From NCBI RefSeq assembly GCF_007827365.1, contig NZ_VISI01000002.1, positions 873,001-937,000 of the forward strand: DNA of 64,000 bases, given 5' to 3'. The position numbers and the translations under genes were made by a program. Below are positions 56,912 to 64,000 of the stretch, one piece after another (positions within the stretch are counted from its first letter, which is position 1; each line of letters starts with the position of its first letter). The stretch comes from Olleya sp. Hel_I_94. Lineage in GTDB: Bacteria > Bacteroidota > Bacteroidia > Flavobacteriales > Flavobacteriaceae. The notes beneath the pieces were generated by a model, which searched no databases, was not told the DNA's origin, and saw nothing but the letters and a program-made list of their open reading frames with translations.

Positions 56912-58261
56912 ATGCTTAATTTTAAACAGATTATTACATTTGCGTACGAAAGTGAATACGATAATGCATACGATTTGAACACAAAAAAGAAATTTTCAAC
57001 ACCTAAAATTTACGACGCTAACGGTGATTTATCGAAGCGTTGGTACGTTTATTTCTCTTATAGAAATCCAAAAACAGGTAAATTAAAACGTATCACTCCC
57101 TTTTATGGTGATGCAAATAAGTATCGAAGTAAAGAAGATCGTATGCAAGTTTTAACTCAATACCGAAAAACACTGCTTAAATTTTTACAACAAGGGTATT
57201 CGCCTTTTGCAGATAATAGCCAATTGCACTCTAGTTTAAATAAGAAAATAGAAAAACCTGTTATAACTTTAAACCCAGTTAAGACTGAAATAAAAGTAAT
57301 TGAAGAAGTCATAGAGACTACTCCAATAAAAATAGAGAAAAAAGTTGAAGAGCCTAAAATGGAAATTCGTGAGGCTTTTGACTTTGCTCTTAATTATAAA
57401 AAACAGGTCGTAAGTGTGACAACTTTTAGAGGATATAAAAACCGTATTGATGTTTTTTTAAAATGGATTAACACGACTCATCCATCCATAAAAAACATTG
57501 ATGAATTAACAAAAAAGATCACTTTTGAGTTTTTAAATAGCGTTTTAGAAAATACAAGCGCAAGAAATAGAAACAATTATAGAACAGAATTAAGTAGTAT
57601 TATTCAAGTTTTAGAGGATAACGAATTAATTAAGTCAAATTTTGTCAAAAAAATTCCAACATTAAAGACAACTCCTAATAGAAATAAAACTTATACTCAA
57701 GAAACTCAAGAGGCTATTTTTAAACACTTAGAGGACAATGATCATGTCTTATTGCTATTTATAAAATTTATATCCTATAATTTTTTACGTCCAATAGAAG
57801 TTTGTCGACTGCAAATAAAGGATATAAATATTGCTAATAAAACGATACAGTTTAAAGCAAAAAACAGTCCCCTAAAAACTAAAATCATTCCTGAGTTGCT
57901 TTGGAAAGAGCTACCAGATCTTACACAATTTAATCCTGATGATTTATTGTTTGCAGGAGACCAAATTGGAGGTCATTGGGATGCCAAACTAAATAACAGA
58001 CGTGATTTTTACTCTAAACGATTTAAAAAAAATGTCAAGCAAAAATTTGATTTGGGTATAGATTATGGGCTTTATAGTTTTAGGCATACTTATATCACTA
58101 AATTGTATAGAGCTTTAGTAAAGGAGTCTTCTCCTTTTGAAGCAAAAAGTAAATTAATGTTAATTACAGGTCATTTAAGTATGTCGGCTTTAGAAAAATA
58201 TTTACGTGATATTGATGCGGAACTACCTACTGATTATTCTGATATGCTAAAAAACAAATGA
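56912..58261 (+). CDS. Tyrosine recombinase (integrase)
   Basis: The 449-residue protein has an N-terminal arm-binding-like part with a long charged linker. A core-binding domain covers about 155-250 (EAFDFALNYKKQVVSVTTFRGY). The catalytic domain has FLRPIEV (catalytic Arg), YSFRHTYIT (Arg-His), LMLITGHLSMSALEKYLRD (His, then Tyr as nucleophile). It would integrate and excise the element at the tRNA-Met gene. Its ATG directly follows the tRNA terminator T run, leaving no obvious promoter. Confidence 0.92.
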   Translation: MLNFKQIITFAYESEYDNAYDLNTKKKFSTPKIYDANGDLSKRWYVYFSYRNPKTGKLKRITPFYGDANKYRSKEDRMQVLTQYRKTLLKFLQQGYSPFADNSQLHSSLNKKIEKPVITLNPVKTEIKVIEEVIETTPIKIEKKVEEPKMEIREAFDFALNYKKQVVSVTTFRGYKNRIDVFLKWINTTHPSIKNIDELTKKITFEFLNSVLENTSARNRNNYRTELSSIIQVLEDNELIKSNFVKKIPTLKTTPNRNKTYTQETQEAIFKHLEDNDHVLLLFIKFISYNFLRPIEVCRLQIKDINIANKTIQFKAKNSPLKTKIIPELLWKELPDLTQFNPDDLLFAGDQIGGHWDAKLNNRRDFYSKRFKKNVKQKFDLGIDYGLYSFRHTYITKLYRALVKESSPFEAKSKLMLITGHLSMSALEKYLRDIDAELPTDYSDMLKNK

Positions 58262-59013
58262 GTAAATTAGATTTACATAAAACATACACTGAGTTGTCAT
58301 TTAAAACATGGAATAACCTAGTGTTTTTTGTGCCTAATATTTTCTTTGAATTAGAAACTTTAGACGAAAGCACTAAAGAAATGTTGAAAAACACCTTTGA
58401 TCAAAAATTGCTAATCGTGGGTGAACCTATGAACATTTTTGAATATGACTTTGATACTGATGGTACAAAGTACATCAACCAAATGACTAATTTAGGTAAA
58501 ATCATTTTTGATCTTTTACAATTAAAAAGCCAGTTAAATGAGTTTGAATTCTCCTACCTATTAGATCAATATTATGTACAAGCGGAATGTTGTCTTTCTG
58601 TTACTAATTGGATTAAAAATAACACCAATCAAATTAAGAATTTAGACAATAAAGTCAGAGGTATTTTTAATATTCAGTTCAACACTTACAGAAAACATTT
58701 TGAAGATTTAATTAAACAATTTTATCCTAATCCAGAATTAATGCCTGAAGATAGATTAAATGTCTTACAGCTAATTAAAACTAACTTTAAAAACATTAAA
58801 TCAAATATAGACGAAACTGTAAGCGAAAAATTATCAGGACTTGTTATAAATAAAGAGCATCCTATTTATAACAAAGCATTTATTGATAATTTATTAGAAA
58901 AAACAGCAGAATACAAGGCTAGTAAAACTGTAAAACCAAAACAAAAAATATTAGTTACAGAGCAACAAGCGGAAAAAGCTATATTAAATCAAATTTTTAA
59001 TATTCAGGAATAA
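58258..59013 (+). CDS. Hypothetical protein in the integrated element
   Basis: The 251-residue protein is soluble, mostly helical, with no recognised domain. Segments include KLDLHKTYTELSFKTWNNL, FLLD-like EFSYLLDQYYVQAECC and a basic tail KASKTVKPKQK. The start overlaps the integrase by 4 bp, so the two are cotranscribed. Such a partner of an integrase could be an accessory factor, but nothing in the sequence proves it. It is followed directly by a 48-bp palindrome. Confidence 0.7.
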   Translation: MSKLDLHKTYTELSFKTWNNLVFFVPNIFFELETLDESTKEMLKNTFDQKLLIVGEPMNIFEYDFDTDGTKYINQMTNLGKIIFDLLQLKSQLNEFEFSYLLDQYYVQAECCLSVTNWIKNNTNQIKNLDNKVRGIFNIQFNTYRKHFEDLIKQFYPNPELMPEDRLNVLQLIKTNFKNIKSNIDETVSEKLSGLVINKEHPIYNKAFIDNLLEKTAEYKASKTVKPKQKILVTEQQAEKAILNQIFNIQE

Positions 59014-59061
59014 TTTATAATTTAGCGTAAAACAAACGTTTGTTTTACGCTAAATTATAAA
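59014..59061. repeat. 48-bp perfect palindrome between two genes
   Basis: Both 24-base halves match exactly, without a loop or mismatch. The left half begins TTTATAATTTAGCG and the centre reads AAACGTTT. It fills the gap between the stop at 59013 and the ATG at 59063, leaving one base. Confidence 0.95.
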
Positions 59062-59062
59062 A

Positions 59063-59494
59063 ATGAAACATTATACTTGTGATTATTGCCATAATGAGTT
59101 TGAACCAACACGCAGACGTGTGCAAAAATATTGCAGTAATACCTGTCGATCAAAAGCATACCATTATAGAAAAACTGCATCGAATACACTACCATCTTCT
59201 CAACTAAAAAATGACAATATAAGCGCAACTACTACTCCACCACAACCAAAAAGTGAATCTATTAGTGCTGCTGGAATTGGAAATGCTGCTGCTGGTAATA
59301 TACTAGCAGATGGTTTAAAAGCTTTACTTACCTCATCTGAAAATAAACCTGCAACCAAAAAAGATATTGCAGATTTAAAAGCGCTATTCACTAGACGTTA
59401 TTTTCCTATAAACAATTTAGCAAAAAATCAATTTGGTCAATCTCCATTTTATGATATGGACACAAAAAATGTGGTGTATTTAAATACGAATTAA
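59063..59494 (+). CDS. Zinc-ribbon hypothetical protein
   Basis: The 143-residue protein has an N-terminal zinc-binding pattern, CDYCHNEFEPTRRRVQKYCS followed by CRSKAYHY, giving CxxC-13-CxxxC. The middle is low-complexity (Ser, Ala, Gly), and the C-terminus is FTRRYFPINNLAKNQFGQ. Such proteins are found in mobile elements of Flavobacteriaceae. The function is unknown; DNA binding is plausible. Confidence 0.75.
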   Translation: MKHYTCDYCHNEFEPTRRRVQKYCSNTCRSKAYHYRKTASNTLPSSQLKNDNISATTTPPQPKSESISAAGIGNAAAGNILADGLKALLTSSENKPATKKDIADLKALFTRRYFPINNLAKNQFGQSPFYDMDTKNVVYLNTN

Positions 59495-59822
59495 AACTAT
59501 ATATTTCTAGGATCTTTGATGATAATGATAATGAAAATTTAATTGAAATCGTATCTGCTAAAACTTCGGTTGGATGTTTAGCAGGCTATGATGATCCTGA
59601 ATATATTGAGTAACTTCCAAAACAAAACTACCTTTTCTACCTAAAGGAAAACATCGTGCATTTCCTATAAAAGGAGACTCAATGTTACCAATGATGGATG
59701 GCTCGTGTAGTAATAATGCATTTTTTGTCTGAGTTCAAATTTAGTTTACACTTGTAAGTTGCTACTGCTTCGTCTTGGTTACTATATGTTATGTAGTAGA
59801 TCTGGGTGTTAGATAATTTACA
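59495..59822. other. 328-bp region between the zinc-ribbon and PLD genes
   Basis: It holds the repressor remnant (listed separately) and, from about 59737 to 59822, AT-rich sequence with no supported gene. Confidence 0.6.
59515..59736 (+). pseudogene. Remnant of an XRE/S24 (LexA/CI-like) repressor gene
   Basis: A frame from 59515 encodes NENLIEIVSAKTSVGCLAGY and DDPEYIE and then stops at TAA 59611-59613. From 59625 a shifted frame encodes LPFLPKGKHRAFPIKGDSML, then MMDGS: the S24 peptidase core around the catalytic Ser. The N-terminal helix-turn-helix half is missing, and the tail decays after 59730. The reading frame is broken at least twice. Confidence 0.78.
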
Positions 59823-61175
59823 TTAATTAACCATTTCTAATTTATATTCTTTAAAAATCGCCTTCCATTTTTCATTCACTTTCTTAGGAATTAAAATACT
59901 TTCTTCATTTGCTATTTTTTGACCTTCTTCTTTATTAAAAGATAGAAAATTAAAACTTCCTTGTATGTAATAATCATCATCTTTTATTATCAATTTCCTG
60001 TGCGTTCCTGTCATTTTATAGTTTCCTTGCTCTTCAAAATGAGTAGGTAAATGTATAAGATGAAAGTTCTTTTTGAATGTTTTTTTTAAATTTCGTAATT
60101 TTTCAATTGTTCCGTAATGATGTTCGTCATTACTTTCTATTCCATAAAGTATAACCACATTTACATTTCTTTGTAAAGCGTTTTCAATACTATTGATATA
60201 TTTTAGTGTTGCACGTTTTATCCAAGGACTTTCTATTAAAATCTTTGAATTAACCGTCTTTAATGCTTCTGAAAATTGCTCTTGCGTTTCCCAAACCGAA
60301 AGTGTTTGCGTTTCAGTTATCATTTTTTCGTTTTCAGTTACTTTAAACTCTTCTATAAGTTCACTGTTATTTTCTTCTTGAATTCTTGCAAAACTTGTTC
60401 TGTCGGAAGTTGTAAATTGATATATAACATTTGGATATTTTTCAGATAATGATTTTGAAAGGCGTTTTTCTTTCGAAACATCTTTATCTGTATTTCTAAC
60501 TTCAATATATGGTTCTAATTCACTTTCTTTTTCTTTTATTGGAATATATTCAATCAAATAATAATCGTGATTTTCCTTTTTATCAAACTTAATGTTTGAC
60601 TTGTCGTAATCTACTAAATATGCTTTTCCATTATTCTCTCTTTTATAAATGTCAGAAAGTTGTTCGTTTTTGTTTTTAAGTAATTCAGGATTTTTTATTG
60701 AATAATCAATCTCTGGATTTAATCTGTTTTCAATGTTTTTATCGCTAAATAATCTGAAATTCTTTTCAATCGCTTGATTTGATATTGCATCAATTAAAAA
60801 TTCAAATTCTTCTTCTTCAAGAATTTTTAATATACTATTATCTTTTACAAATTCTTCTCCTTGTTCGGTTACTAACCAAATACCTGAAACAAAATCTAAA
60901 AAACCTCTTTCACGTAGAAAGTATAATTCTCTTAATATAAAATCCTCTTTATTAAGACCTAAAAATTTAATTATTTGTTCTTCTTTATTATAGCCCGCTT
61001 TTATTGTTCTTAAAAAAACTGAATATACTTGTTGTATTGATTTTTCAGGCGATTTATTTACAGTTGCGTTTACTCGAACTCGTCTATAAGGATATGCAAA
61101 TTGGATAATTTCATTTATCTTATAATTGCTTGGACATTGTTTGTCTAACTTTTTATGTATTTCTTGTAAGTCCAT
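59823..61175 (-). CDS. mkoB: PLD-family nuclease, Mokosh type I MkoB-like
   Basis: The 450-residue protein has a helical/winged N-terminal half (residues 1-130, EEQIIKFLGLNKEDFILREL) and a phospholipase D domain at the C-terminus. That domain has one HKD motif: HRKLIIKDDDYYIQGSFNF (HxKxxxxD, about 398), with SPWIKRATLKYINSI before it. PLD nucleases of this type degrade DNA or RNA. The ATG shares one base with the stop of the upstream kinase-helicase gene, so expression is coupled. Confidence 0.82.
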   Translation of the reverse strand: MDLQEIHKKLDKQCPSNYKINEIIQFAYPYRRVRVNATVNKSPEKSIQQVYSVFLRTIKAGYNKEEQIIKFLGLNKEDFILRELYFLRERGFLDFVSGIWLVTEQGEEFVKDNSILKILEEEEFEFLIDAISNQAIEKNFRLFSDKNIENRLNPEIDYSIKNPELLKNKNEQLSDIYKRENNGKAYLVDYDKSNIKFDKKENHDYYLIEYIPIKEKESELEPYIEVRNTDKDVSKEKRLSKSLSEKYPNVIYQFTTSDRTSFARIQEENNSELIEEFKVTENEKMITETQTLSVWETQEQFSEALKTVNSKILIESPWIKRATLKYINSIENALQRNVNVVILYGIESNDEHHYGTIEKLRNLKKTFKKNFHLIHLPTHFEEQGNYKMTGTHRKLIIKDDDYYIQGSFNFLSFNKEEGQKIANEESILIPKKVNEKWKAIFKEYKLEMVN

Positions 61176-64000
61176 TAAAATATTTGTTTTACGTTTTTAA
61201 CAATCCAGTCTTTCTTCAATTCACTTAAATATTTTTGTAATGCTGGTTTTTGATTTGTGTTTTCTAAATCTTTTGGCGGTTTTGCACTTAATATGCTATC
61301 TAAATTTCCAACAATAATTAATAGTTTTTTCTGCCTTGATAAAGCAACATTTATACGATTTGCATTAGATAAAAATCCTAATGTTTGTTGCTGACTTCTT
61401 ACTAAATCAAAAATGATAATATCCTTTTCTAAACCTTGAAACTTATCTACAACAGATATAACTACATTGTTAGGTTTTACATTTTTTAGTTTACGATAAT
61501 CAATTTCATTTCTTACAACTTTTCTTATTTCTCTTACTTGTGCAGAATAACCTGTGATAACACCAATTGTATAATTCTTTACTTTATCAAACCTATCTAA
61601 TCCATTTAGAAGTTCTGGAATTAATTCAGCACTTAATTTATTTCTTGACGAACCATTTCCGTCAATTTCACTTTTATAAGAATTTCCAATATCAAGAAAT
61701 ATGATTGAGCTATCAATCTTTAAATCAAGATTATGTTCTTTTTCTTTTGGTCTTTCAACTGGTTTGATTGCTTCATCTCCAAAAGGTTCGTAAAAACATT
61801 TTGAAGTTAGTAAAACTTGGTCTTTTGAACTTCTTCTGCATTCTTCTAACTGACTTTTATAATCATCATCAATTTTTGTAATTACCTGTTCAAACAAACT
61901 TGCTCTATTAAAGTAATCATCCCAACTATCAAATTCGTCTGTATCAGTTTTGAATTTTTCCCTCAACCATTTTTCAACTTCACGATTTGCAGTTAGCATT
62001 GGTCTTAATTGTCTGTGGTCGCCAACAAGGATTAATTTTTGGGCTAAAACTGTTGGTATTAATGCTTCTGCTGTGGTTGCTTTTCCACTTTCGTCCATTA
62101 TTACATAGTCAAATTCAAAATTATATTTTTGATATTTTTTTGATGCGATATGATTAGTTGTTGCACCAATTACTCTAATGCTATCTATTAATTTTTGGTT
62201 TATATTACTATTTTCATCTAACGAACTAATTGTTGCTAACCAATCTTTAAATATTTGTTGAATAATCAAATTTTCGTTTTTAAGTTCTTTCTTAAATTCA
62301 GACTTATATAAATTCCAATTTGATTTCGCTTTTTTCTTAACCTCAGTTTTCCAACCCTCAATTTTTCTGTCTAAAGTATGTTTTTGCAAACTTACTTTTG
62401 GTTTTCTAATACCACTTAATCGAACAATTGGAATCTCTTTTTCCAATAGATTATCTAACACGTTATCAACTGCATCATTTGTTTGAGAAGTGATTAAAAT
62501 TTTAGCATCAGGATTTTTATTTAATATTTGAAATACTATTTCTGTTATAACAGTTGTTTTTCCTGTTCCTGGTGGACCTTGAATAATTGTTAAAGGTTCT
62601 CTATTAATTGCATTTAGTATTGCTTTTTGTTGATTAAAACTATATACAAAGTCATTACCTTTTTCGTCTGTTTGATAAACATTTGTTAGTTCTTGAAATT
62701 CAAGATTTTTGCCCTGCAAGTCAGTAGGATTAAAAACGTAATGTATTAAATCTCTATTTTGAACTTCATTATATTCTACTTTTCGTATTGCTTCTAATTG
62801 TCTTTTCTTTTCCTCTTCTTGTTTACTGATATTTTCAAATATGTAACCATTTTTGGGGATTTTTTCAAAATCTAATCCTTCACAATCCTTAAATTTTAGA
62901 ATTCTTGTTTTTGTATTGAAATCATAAGCAACTCCCGAAAATTCCATTGGGTCTTTCATTTGTTTTTTATCGGCAGTTTCACTTACGATAAATTCAAAAT
63001 CTTCTGGGTTTGGTGGCGTTGCCTTGTCAATGTGAGAGAAGATTAAGCCGTTCTTGCTGTATTTCTCATTGTCTTGAATTTTAAATGAAATTTCATAATT
63101 TCCTTTTTTCTCAAAACCTACATAACGTAACCTTAATGAGTTTTTTTCTAAAACTTGCATTTCTCTGGTTAGTAAGTCTTTAAAGAATTTTAATTCTTTA
63201 GTAATTTCTTTTTTTCCTTTTCTATACTCGCTCTCGTGTTGTTTTTCTTTTTGTATTTTTTTTAAAAATGGCGTTAGGTTATGATAATCAATTTGGTGGT
63301 ATTGAGAAGTAAAAGTTAATGGAACATTAAACTTCTTTCCATATTTTGAAACTCGTGAATATTTGTTTTCATCTTCTATCTTGTTACAGAAATTACGAAT
63401 TGTTAATTCATTTTCATCTATTATCCATAAACAATGCGCGATAAAAGAATTAGTAATTATATCAAGAAGAATAATGTTTTCATTTTTAGAATTACTCCAA
63501 ACTTCAATTTTATTGTTATTGTCATTTAACTCATTAATTAGTTGTTCATTATTTTCTCCTGAAGTATAGATGTAGTAATCGGAATTAAATAAATTATTTT
63601 GAGTGATTTTAATAAGATCTTCAATAAATTGAATATAATTAAGTCGCTCATTAGGTTGTTTTTCGCAAGATTTATCTATTAACTGTTTAATTTCTTCAAA
63701 TTCGTTGATATCATTTTTTGCAAAATACCATTCAATAACTTTACCAATAGAATAAATGTCAGATTGATAGGAAAATCCCTTTGGGATTTTTCTATCCCAT
63801 TTTTCAGGTGACGCAAATTCTTTTGCGAAAATTTCTAGTTCTTGTGATTGACTTAATGTTGCAGAAATATCTGAAATTCCAAAATCAATTAAGTAAAAAT
63901 CAAAGTTTTCATCTACAAGTATATTTGCTGGTGTTATATCTCCGTGAGTTAGTTTATGTTTTTGTTGCAATTGCTGTAAACAATTTGCAATTTGTTCAAT
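61175..64000 (-). CDS. mkoA: Protein kinase-SF1 helicase fusion, Mokosh type I MkoA-like (5' end outside the window)
   Basis: Visible part, about 941 codons, open through the right edge. It has a kinase domain: HGDITPANILV (63910-63945), LIDFGISD (DFG) and FASPEKW (activation-segment end). A linker follows, then an SF1 helicase of the UPF1/COG1112 type: Walker A GPPGTGKT (62556-62579), DESG (Walker B, about 62090), GDHRQLRPM, and VDKFQGLEKDIIIFD with NVALSRQKKL near the C-terminus. The same frame continues for at least ten codons beyond 63970, so the start there is not real. Confidence 0.85.
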   Translation of the reverse strand: MEQIANCLQQLQQKHKLTHGDITPANILVDENFDFYLIDFGISDISATLSQSQELEIFAKEFASPEKWDRKIPKGFSYQSDIYSIGKVIEWYFAKNDINEFEEIKQLIDKSCEKQPNERLNYIQFIEDLIKITQNNLFNSDYYIYTSGENNEQLINELNDNNNKIEVWSNSKNENIILLDIITNSFIAHCLWIIDENELTIRNFCNKIEDENKYSRVSKYGKKFNVPLTFTSQYHQIDYHNLTPFLKKIQKEKQHESEYRKGKKEITKELKFFKDLLTREMQVLEKNSLRLRYVGFEKKGNYEISFKIQDNEKYSKNGLIFSHIDKATPPNPEDFEFIVSETADKKQMKDPMEFSGVAYDFNTKTRILKFKDCEGLDFEKIPKNGYIFENISKQEEEKKRQLEAIRKVEYNEVQNRDLIHYVFNPTDLQGKNLEFQELTNVYQTDEKGNDFVYSFNQQKAILNAINREPLTIIQGPPGTGKTTVITEIVFQILNKNPDAKILITSQTNDAVDNVLDNLLEKEIPIVRLSGIRKPKVSLQKHTLDRKIEGWKTEVKKKAKSNWNLYKSEFKKELKNENLIIQQIFKDWLATISSLDENSNINQKLIDSIRVIGATTNHIASKKYQKYNFEFDYVIMDESGKATTAEALIPTVLAQKLILVGDHRQLRPMLTANREVEKWLREKFKTDTDEFDSWDDYFNRASLFEQVITKIDDDYKSQLEECRRSSKDQVLLTSKCFYEPFGDEAIKPVERPKEKEHNLDLKIDSSIIFLDIGNSYKSEIDGNGSSRNKLSAELIPELLNGLDRFDKVKNYTIGVITGYSAQVREIRKVVRNEIDYRKLKNVKPNNVVISVVDKFQGLEKDIIIFDLVRSQQQTLGFLSNANRINVALSRQKKLLIIVGNLDSILSAKPPKDLENTNQKPALQKYLSELKKDWIVKNVKQIF

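Noticed and set aside
63941..63970. TTG start for the kinase-helicase at 63970.
   Set aside because: The frame is open to the window edge and the protein still lacks the N-lobe of the kinase, so the gene continues outside.
59823..64000. A DISARM system (helicase plus PLD).
   Set aside because: DISARM also needs a DUF1998 protein and a methylase, and its helicase has no kinase domain; none is seen here.

Overview
The window is chromosomal DNA from a marine-type member of the Flavobacteriaceae (Bacteroidota). Four things point there: AT-rich sequence with TTA-, AAA- and TAA-rich codon use; promoters with the Bacteroidota -7 box TAnnTTTG; a type IX secretion gene (PorD-like); and the block dapA-bamD-rpoZ-coaBC-porD-recN-fabI, which is familiar from that family. 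Genus cannot be fixed from sequence reading alone.

Layout. Positions 1-6817 (minus strand) hold the core block: fabI (cut by the window edge), recN, porD-like, coaBC, rpoZ, bamD, dapA and a small conserved gene. Positions 6888-8571 encode a UshA-type 5'-nucleotidase split into two genes. Positions 8574-14348 (minus) hold a membrane protein, ligA, a large lipoprotein, prmC and an acetyltransferase. Positions 14414-18086 (plus) hold an LEA-type lipoprotein, ribD, a HAD phosphatase, a DMT permease and a YigZ protein. Then come a thioesterase, dnaA, a low-molecular-weight phosphatase and an RsmI-like methylase, followed by a minus-strand group with cell-wall genes (lytic transglycosylase-like, mltG) and dapF. 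Next are an HtrA protease, a long GAPDH and a coiled-coil membrane protein. Positions 29351-32385 are more accessory: a frameshifted membrane gene next to an XRE regulator, a DUF2911 protein, and an ArsR-DUF6428-GNAT trio without an arsenic pump.

Positions 32487-47399 form a photobiology island. It has a TetR-like regulator, an ABC1/AarF kinase-like protein, a flavin reductase, an SDR-DUF2867 protein, a DUF2256 mini-protein and four photolyase/cryptochrome genes: a DASH cryptochrome, an iron-sulfur bacterial photolyase, one broken by an in-frame amber codon, and a class I-like enzyme. It also has TIGR03643, folE (pterin precursor), an SDR lacking the usual catalytic Tyr, glutathione peroxidase, TspO and an SRPBCC protein. 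Two transcripts in the island start from an almost identical ~56-bp promoter/operator, which argues for one shared regulon. Repeats with long inverted arms sit between the photolyase genes.

Positions 47574-56642 return to housekeeping genes: a murA whose catalytic Cys is Asp, DUF4290, DUF493, an AAA ATPase, recQ, fmt, HU, yqgE, an aminotransferase and a START-like protein.

From 56785 to the right edge an integrated element follows a tRNA-Met gene. It carries a tyrosine recombinase, an unknown gene, a 48-bp perfect palindrome, a zinc-ribbon protein and a decayed S24/LexA-like repressor. It also carries a two-gene module on the minus strand: a protein kinase-SF1 helicase fusion that runs off the window, and a PLD-family nuclease. 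This matches the architecture of a type I Mokosh anti-phage system.
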